In this document: in pieces, positions 56,401-64,000 of the stretch
How the letters are laid out: each line of letters opens with the position of its first letter
Numbering within the stretch: position 1 is the stretch's first letter
From: Enoplosus armatus
Lineage: Eukaryota > Chordata > Actinopteri > Centrarchiformes > Enoplosidae
Length of the DNA: 64,000 nt
Assembly: GCF_043641665.1 (NCBI RefSeq)
Contig: NC_092191.1
Coordinates: 15,531,501 to 15,595,500, forward strand
Direction of reading: 5' to 3'
Notes under the pieces: generated by a model
What the model was told of the DNA's origin: nothing
Databases searched by the model: none
Seen by the model: the letters and a program-made list of their open reading frames with translations, nothing else
Translations under genes and position numbers: made by a program

Positions 56401-59400
56401 AGCCCTGTCTATCAAGCCAACTACCTATCACCTTCTGACTCTGGTAGGGGGTTCACCAGAGGTAGAGAGTAGGGTCTTTTTTACACTGCTGCTTGCTTCC
56501 CTGCTGATCTCTGCATCAGACAAACTTAACAACAGACACAAAGCGAGGCCACCACACACACTAACTGTAACAAACTGTGTTGTTACAGGTCAGGTCCCTT
56601 TGAGATTAAACACCCAGGGGCATGTGGAAGTCTTAATCCAGTCATGGGGATGATCACAGGGATTTAGTATGAAATATAAATGCATATTGTTGCATGATCA
56701 TTGGATGGTAAACAAAAGCCAGGACAAACAAACACTCAGTCCTGTTCTTTGGAATGTTATGCTTTACTTTCCTCAAAGTGTCTGTGACCTGTGTGGTTGA
56801 AAACACTGGTGCAGCTCATCCTTTACTTTGAAATTCAAGCATTCAAGAGCTTTTGAAATACCTCGATCAGCAGTATGGTTGCTATTATGCTGGCAAACAC
56901 ATGACGGGAGTTGTAAGTTCAAGGCCGAGAGCAGCATCACCTTCAAGCTGAGAGTCGTGCCTGCTTGCACGAGTAGTGCTTAGCAATAGAAACAGCTTCC
57001 ATGAGGACTAGACGTGTGTGGTGTTTCCTTTGCATTATTACATTAGTCAATTTTCAAATTCACATGTGATCATTTGTCATGTCAAGATTTGGAAAATACT
57101 TCCCCAATTAAGAATGTAAGCACCATTTCATCTCCATTTGGCTTTCACTATTTATCTCTTTTTAACGACTAAGTCACATTCATCTTCCCTCTGAAACTTA
57201 CTGAATTTACTCTTGTTTTGTTCCACATGACACCTTCTAAATACTCACTTGCCTCTAGTAATACCACGGCATGCAGATGGTTATACTTTTATTTGCACAG
57301 TTTTCATCAAGGACTGTTTCTTGGGTAGAAAGTAGTTCCAATAAAAACTGTCAGCAGTGAGGTCTGTGGATTATCTTATTCTAGAAAAAGATATTTTTAA
57401 ATGTAATTTTTCAACACTGTGAGCAACTCAAACAAAACTTAATTTACCTCCATTGCATTAGGTTGGAGGCAGAAATCTCATATCTCAAAACCATAATCTG
57501 CATGTTGCACCACTGGAGGAACATTAGCATTAACATTATTTGTAACTTTAGCGATTTGACCCTTTAAGACGTCAATATAAAGTCCTACTGTAGATGCAGT
57601 GCAGGACGTAAACATTATGGCTTCCTCAGGCCTGCAGACTTGTGTGTTTGCATCACAGTCTTTGGCTCTGTATCTTTTTGGGCCCACGCCCAAACGAGAG
57701 TTTCCCTTGGCTAACACGGAAGGAGAGCCGGGCGCTTCCTTCCACGACTGTGCCTGGCATCTGTGACTACTTAGGGGGCAGATACTCACTGAACCCCTCC
57801 CACTCAACATTTTGATGCAGGACGCCAACAATACATTGTACAGTACGTTGTCGAAGTAAATCTAGATTTTAGACCAAGTTTAAATAGAGGAGTAAGCGTT
57901 TTGTACTCACGAAGAGGGGATTTTAACCTGAGAACATACTATAACTTATCTGTAGAGCATCTGTTGCAGGTTATCACATGTAAAAAAGAGCTTAATACCC
58001 CCGAACTACTCATCTGGTGGATCTGGCTCTCAGCTTCAGTCAGCTGAATGCTTTAAACAAAACCATCTTAAAATGAAATTAAAGTTCAACCGTTTTCTGA
58101 TACAATCGTTTGTCTAAACTAAATGGCTGCTGTGACGAAAAGCAGACAGATACAATAAAGCCATGATATATTTATGCGTCATGAACAGAATCTGAAAACT
58201 AGCACCAGTCACTACGGTGCCGTCACCGTCGCTGCTCCATTCACTGTCGCCTCTGAGTGCTCCAGCTCGTATTTTCTCATGGAGATCGTTTTTGTTCGCT
58301 CAGATGTCCGCGGTGAGGCCAGGAGGGGAGGTGGAGAAACAGGGCCATTGAGATTCATATCAGGACCACAAAGCGTTTTTTGTCTTGCCTCTTGTTGTGC
58401 AGCCTGGACCTGTCGATTACAGCAAAGCTAGGCATGAACCTTGATGTCTCAATGTATTGCTGATTTAAATCTTTTTTCTTCCATTGCTCCTGGTGAAGTG
58501 GTGATTAAGGTGTTAAAGAATGTACATAGAATATGGTCTATGCACACTAATACATTGTAAATATTAAGAAACATTGAGATTTCCAGCTGTAGTTTTCCTA
58601 AATTAAAACCATCCTACAAAATAGAAAAGATAGAAGAGGTCATTTATATGACATTACGTTAGCGGGTGCAACCTGCAAACATAACATTGACATACTGTCA
58701 CCATATGAAGTTGTTATGGCTAACATGTTAGCAAACAGTTTCCTAATTACACATCCAGCAGATACACGGAAACATTGTCATTCATTTGGCGACCCAATGA
58801 ATATGAGTCCAGTATATTCTCTCTAACATTGATTGGTGCAGCTTTATGTTTTTTTTTATATCATTGGAATTTGCACATAATATGTTATACATATGCACAT
58901 TATTTATACTATGGAAAAGTATAGTATAGTATAGTATATAATAGGTTTTATACGAGTTTCAACGAAACAAACTGAAATATTCATCAATATAACACATTAC
59001 ACACCGCTTTAATAACAGGTCACTAAGACCAGCAGAACTGTTTCAAAATGTTTACATGTTGGGTGGCAGGATAACAACTTGACCGTGGCCATATATCCTC
59101 TCCACAGTAACAATGGCAATATGTCAAGAAGAACATTACAAAATGGCCTCCACTCACAAGAACAAAAAGGCCCTGTTCCTATGAGCCAGGAGATCAGCGC
59201 GGTCAAGGCCAGTTAGAGTTTGTCTCTCGCTTTGAATTCAGACTGTGGAGAGACCAGTTCCAGATCTTGTGGATTGGTTTGTCCTCATAGATTAAACTGA
59301 GGAGCAGCTCGGCGTCACACACCGGCATGGCTTTCCAGCGGTGCACCATGTGTGTCTCTTTAGTTTGGCTTTGTGCCCGTGATGCTGACAGACTGTGGAA

Positions 59401-60237
59401 GTGCAGCAGAGGCTCGCAGGGCTGTTTGCCACTCTCGTGACGCCACCGAGCACTTACTGTATAAACCACATGCAACCTCACATATATTCAAACACTATTC
59501 AATGTCCTCATGAATATTCTTATCCCTGTTATTCTCTGTGGACAGCGTTGAACAGTTGCTCCGGTCTACGAGTCTGTGTGAAACAAGCTCAACTTGTACA
59601 AGAATACCACTTAGTGGTCTTCGTGTGCACTGCAGGTCAAGATAGTGCACAGAGAGATTTGCATCAGGAAAGAATCCAGCATTTCTTCATTTCATCATAG
59701 TTGTTACATTTTTACATTTATACCAAATGTTGACCTTTGACCTTTAATTTGTCAATAGTTATTAAATGCCTCCATCAGTGTCCTCAGACAAACAGTCACT
59801 AGGTGGGGCTACAGTATTAAGATGAAATGCAGGGAGCAGCATAGAGCAGACAACCAGTAACTCAGGATTAACATATTTCTTTTTTAAAGATTAATATTAT
59901 TATTTGCAGACATAGTAATGACTGCTGTTCCACGATATTATAGATTTATTTGATCCTCTATTGTCAAAAGAGGTTTCAATATCACAGGGGTTTTTGCAAA
60001 CTAGCAGAAGGCAAAATAGAAAAAGAGAAAAAATAATTCAATTTTATTGTTTAAGTGAAGTCATTGTTGGCACATTACACTGAGGTTATTGGTTTTCAAT
60101 TTCAGTGTGACTGCAGTGCTGAACAAGGTGAAGTCTTCTCATTACAATTTTGGATAAAACAATTGGATTTTAAGAGACAATAAATCAGGGAAAAAAATGT
60201 TACAGCTTGAAATATTGAGCCACAGTCTCAAACTGAA

Positions 60238-60281
60238 GTGTGTGTGTGGGTGTGTGTGCATATGTGTGTGTGTGTGTGTGT
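60238..60281. repeat. (TG)n microsatellite, interrupted
   Basis: A TG tract with GG and CATA interruptions. Confidence 0.9.
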
Positions 60282-60973
60282 ACATAAGCGTGTTTAGTTC
60301 ATCAATGGATTGTGTCCGTGTGTTATCAGTAAACAGGCAGACCGGACATCTGGCTGCTCGGCCGTCTTGACCTGTTCAGATGTCTGCAGTGCAGAGAGAT
60401 TGACAGGCCTGTACGTCAGCACCCATATTTCTCACCTATGATTCATACTGACTTTGTCTGGCTCCTGATGAGGGCTGCAGGCAGCCAGCTACCGCTCGCT
60501 CCCCCCGGCCACTCCCCAAATTCTTTGCGCTCAATATGGAGCTCTCTCTTTTTCTCGCATTCCTTTTCTGAGGGACAAAATTGATTCATATCAACTCATA
60601 CAAAGTCATGATGAAGTCAGCTACGTTTCATGGACTCTGCTTTATTCTTGCATCAGTCTCTGTGTGTTTTTTCCCCGTGTTGCTTCTGCTAACACTGAAT
60701 GGAACCAAACAAAAATAAAAGATAAAAAATGAAACTTAAGCATTTGATTATTTATTATTTTCACATGAGAAAAACTTTGTATAACAATGCAATTAGGTTG
60801 TGCTTATTCCATATTTGTTAAAGAATTGAATTGTACCAACAACTCTCGCCCAGTTTTATTCATATTGTTGAAATAACGTTGACATTACAGAGTAATAATT
60901 CTTGTTCTCTGTGCTTATGACATAAATAACATTAGTCAAATTTTGGGTAAAATCAAACAGGGCAAGTACAAAA

Positions 60974-60977
<4 letters not shown>

Positions 60978-61017
<40 letters not shown>
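60978..61017. repeat. (AT)20 microsatellite
   Basis: An uninterrupted 40-nt AT run, self-complementary and able to extrude as a cruciform. Confidence 0.95.
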
Positions 61018-61020
<3 letters not shown>

Positions 61021-61952
61021 TTTGTAAATTTCCTCTTGGTGTGTCCATGTTTAATGCTTGCACAGTCAGTCGGCAGCACCTCACTGTATACACGCCGCAC
61101 CCCATCACAAGAAACACACACTGACAGGCTGTGTGACATCACTCAGCTGTAAGTAAGTAATGATCCCAGTGTGTGTTTGGTGATTAAAAAGCTTACGTTT
61201 GACCAGGATCGTTAGCATATCAGATCAGAGATCTGTACACGTGTGTTCAACAAGCAGGGTGGCAGCATCGTATAGGGAAGGAGTTTGCCTTTTGTAAAGC
61301 CAGTGGTAACTCATGTTTGTATGTGTGTGTCTGAGGTAGAGAGCGGAGTGACGGTTTGACGGGGAGCTGATGAGGTCATGGCTCATGTCTCTCTGCCTGC
61401 GTCATCACCTATAGGATGTGACTCCCGCCAGCAGAGCTGCAGCTGCTGCTCTCGTTGTTGTAACTGAGTCAGAAATCTGAATCATGTTCTAGCCACATAT
61501 TGATAAAAACAATCATCACACCAGCAGAAAGCTACATTTCCCTGATGAAAAAATTGATGGATCGTAAACTGAAACAACAGAATAATTTCTTTACATTTTC
61601 ATTTCAGTTGGACAACATGTGAGACTATCTATGTTTTTTTATACATGATGGCACGTGCCCGCCCTCATGTGCACATCTGAAGAGACACGTTTGACCCCCT
61701 GTTTTGCCTGCAGTTTTACAAAATTGCACAGTGAAGCGTTTTACATGGCCGAGTGACGTCAGCAAGGCCAATGAGCACTGTTTGTTTTGTTGTTGTTTTT
61801 TTCTTTCCCCTCCACAGACCTCTGACCACATGCTCATCATCGCAGTCATCCTCTAGAATTACGGATGTGATAATCTAGGTCAGAAGTGGTGCCAACAGAA
61901 ACACTGCCCGCTAATCTAAATAACCAGGATTTGCATGTGTGAGAGATGCATG

Positions 61953-62009
61953 AGTGTGTGTGTGTGTGTGTAAATATTGGGCTGTGTGTGTGTGTGTGTG
62001 TGTGTGTGT
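61953..62009. repeat. Two (TG)n tracts separated by about 12 bp
   Basis: TG tracts at 61953-61971 and 61983-62009. Confidence 0.92.
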
Positions 62010-62641
62010 TTGTCAGAGAGAAAAAATAAAAATATATGTTTTTGTGAATTTCTGCATTTGTAAAAGAAATAAGGCTGTTTATTTGATCAGCACTGCCCTT
62101 AATTTTTTTTTTAGGATTTTATTACCAAATACTATAAATCAGCATATTAGGGAAAACAATTAATTAATCAGTTAATGTAGTCCACTGAAATACACTTCAG
62201 AGCCAATCCTTACAAATACTATTTAATGCTATAATAATATAGCATAAATAGAACGTATAATATAATGCTGGGCCGGTGGCTTTATTAGCAGAGCATCCTT
62301 TGATACTGAGACAAGAAAGCCATTTGGTTCCTCTGGAAATATTGGCACTCGCGTCAGCTATCAGGCTACATGCTGCATTTACTAAAATACATAAACATTA
62401 GCTTGATGGTGAAGCTTGATGTTATATAAGATGCAAAGAATAACGTAAGGAAAACTGTTGCTTTATGAGAAAATGTATTTTTCAGCATTATATTTTTTTT
62501 TCAGAAGCATGAATTCACAGTCAAATCTCTGACTGTGTTTTTTTTACTTTGAAGGCAATAAAAACACGTCTGCTGGTGCTAATGTAAATGTCATTGAATG
62601 GTGCGGTATATGTGTGTAATGCACATAAATTACATTTTGCC

Positions 62642-62664
62642 GTGTGTGTGTGTGTGTGTGTGTG
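62642..62664. repeat. (TG)n microsatellite
   Basis: About eleven TG units. Confidence 0.93.
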
Positions 62665-64000
62665 ACAAACGCTCAGGCAGGCATAATTTGTGCCAGCTCT
62701 GTGACGTAGAGGACATGAGGCCCAGACGGGTGCTGTGAGTGGCAGTAACAGCGTCTCCTGCTCGAGCCTGCCCCATCTCTGACTTCATTGGCTCCAGCTC
62801 TGACGCAGATACACCCACCACCCCCTCCTCCTTCCCCCTGCACACTTCTTTCATCATGTTTTTTTTTTTCACCCATTTAAATTTTTTTTTTGATTCATGT
62901 GCTCTCTGTTCTCTCCACTGCAGCGCTCCACATCACATATCTGCACCACCTGTCCGCTGCGCGCTCCCTGAGCGAGCGTTCTCTGTTTTCTTTCATGCAC
63001 TGATGGAAGCCTTATCAACATTTCTTTCATTTATTTCTCACCATATTATCCACGTTAATCCTCTTTCCTTTTGAATTTAATTGTGCAGCAGGTCTGAATC
63101 ACAGTGAGCCACTGAGAGCATTAGAAGTGTTATACGGTCACATTAAATTTGTCAGCATGTGGCGCACAAGCAGAGGACGGCTGCCGCTGTTTCAGTCAAC
63201 TGCTGCATTAAAACTGTTGAAATGTACAATGAAATATGCTCATCATGGATCAAGTCATTACATTTTCTCCAACAACTGCACTGTGTAGTTTTGTTAAAAG
63301 CAGTCATGTAGTGAACAAGCTTTAAATGAACAAAATATTGGACAGAGATTATACACATTTTGTAGGGACATTTTCCGTTTTTCCTGTTGACAAATTAACT
63401 AATAAAATAATTTCTTTTAAATTAAATAACTAAAGGCATATAATCAATTTAAAACTGTACTTTTTGTTTTTTTGTCAGTCTCTCCTCACTATGAAGAAAC
63501 CCCATGGCAGTAGATCAAAAGGCCATAGAAAGTTAAGGTCTAAAGGACTGTATGTTTACACTGTACAGGCCATTTAGCATGATACCATTCCACAGTTTTA
63601 GCACAGTTCTCCACATTGTCTGCTAACAGTATGTCTGATGGTCTGAGTTTAGGCAGAGGAATTCTGGCAGTGCTCTGAATTTGCAAAGGCTTCATTTTGC
63701 AGTGAGAGTAAGCTCTTTTTGGATGCTTTTTTTAACCGTCTGGAGCAACCTTCTTCAGGTTGCAGTGATGCACGAGAATAAGAATACCCATCAGCTCCCA
63801 GGGGTGCTACAGTTTGCCCTGACCTCCGTCCTCCATGTAGATAAATGGGAAATGATATGTGACTTTCCCTGCAGGTGCGAAAGTAATTAATTATTAAGAA
63901 TAACATTTATTTTCTAAAGTGGCATCATTTTTATCAGAGATGTCATTGTTCCGGTGCCACACAGTACAGTAATTAGTAGGTTACAGTGGTAAAGTATGAT

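Larger units (their letters stand above)
56401..64000. other. Gene-poor region, probably first intron of the putative pde10a gene
   Basis: About 7.6 kb of AT-rich sequence with microsatellites. I find no exon chain and no pde10a exon 2 (nothing resembling LTDEKVKAYL). A minus-strand open frame at 59203-59481 has no recognisable domain. A GC-rich stretch near 58200-58400 and another near 62700-62850 stand out in composition only. Confidence 0.45.

Overview
The window is nuclear DNA of a bony fish, most likely a percomorph teleost. It has spliced vertebrate genes with GT-AG introns, (CA)n, (GA)n and (AT)n microsatellites, and several repeat families that I recognise from percomorph genomes. I read the genes by walking splice sites and reading phase. 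Every exon chain given here stays in frame across its junctions.

Left part, minus strand (1-15.7 kb): two genes lie in tandem. First comes the 5' two-fifths of a TAM-family receptor tyrosine kinase, best read as mertk (signal peptide, two Ig domains, and one complete and one partial FN3 domain). Its transmembrane and kinase exons lie beyond the left edge. Second is a complete 11-exon glycoprotein hormone receptor, read as the LH receptor lhcgr (722 residues). This includes a 72-nt exon 2 and a 69-nt cysteine-bearing exon 10, both too small to be seen as open frames.

Right part, plus strand (18-64 kb): genes run in one direction in the order sft2d1 (8 exons, 160 aa), prr18 (one coding exon, 255 aa), an unrecognised coiled-coil-like gene of at least 10-11 exons, and the Brachyury gene tbxt (8 exons, 435 aa; probably the b ohnolog). 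After these comes a CpG-rich leader with a short first coding exon that I tentatively give to pde10a. The order sft2d1-prr18-tbxt-pde10a matches human 6q27 as I recall it, which supports the assignments. The unrecognised gene between prr18 and tbxt is the least explained coding unit.

The rest is introns and spacers with terminal-inverted-repeat elements, LINE remnants, a tRNA-like SINE and microsatellites. The most notable non-coding signals are a TATA/CCAAT core promoter with two TCF/LEF-type motifs and a T-box half-site in front of tbxt; a (TG)n tract that forms the 3' splice site of an exon in the unrecognised gene; a perfect 22-bp-arm hairpin in a mertk intron; a 123-bp palindromic element upstream of prr18; and a GC-rich block with an X-box-like site in the last sft2d1 intron. 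I see no bacterial, CRISPR, phage or operon-like system. This is an ordinary vertebrate region, and the novelty claims are modest.
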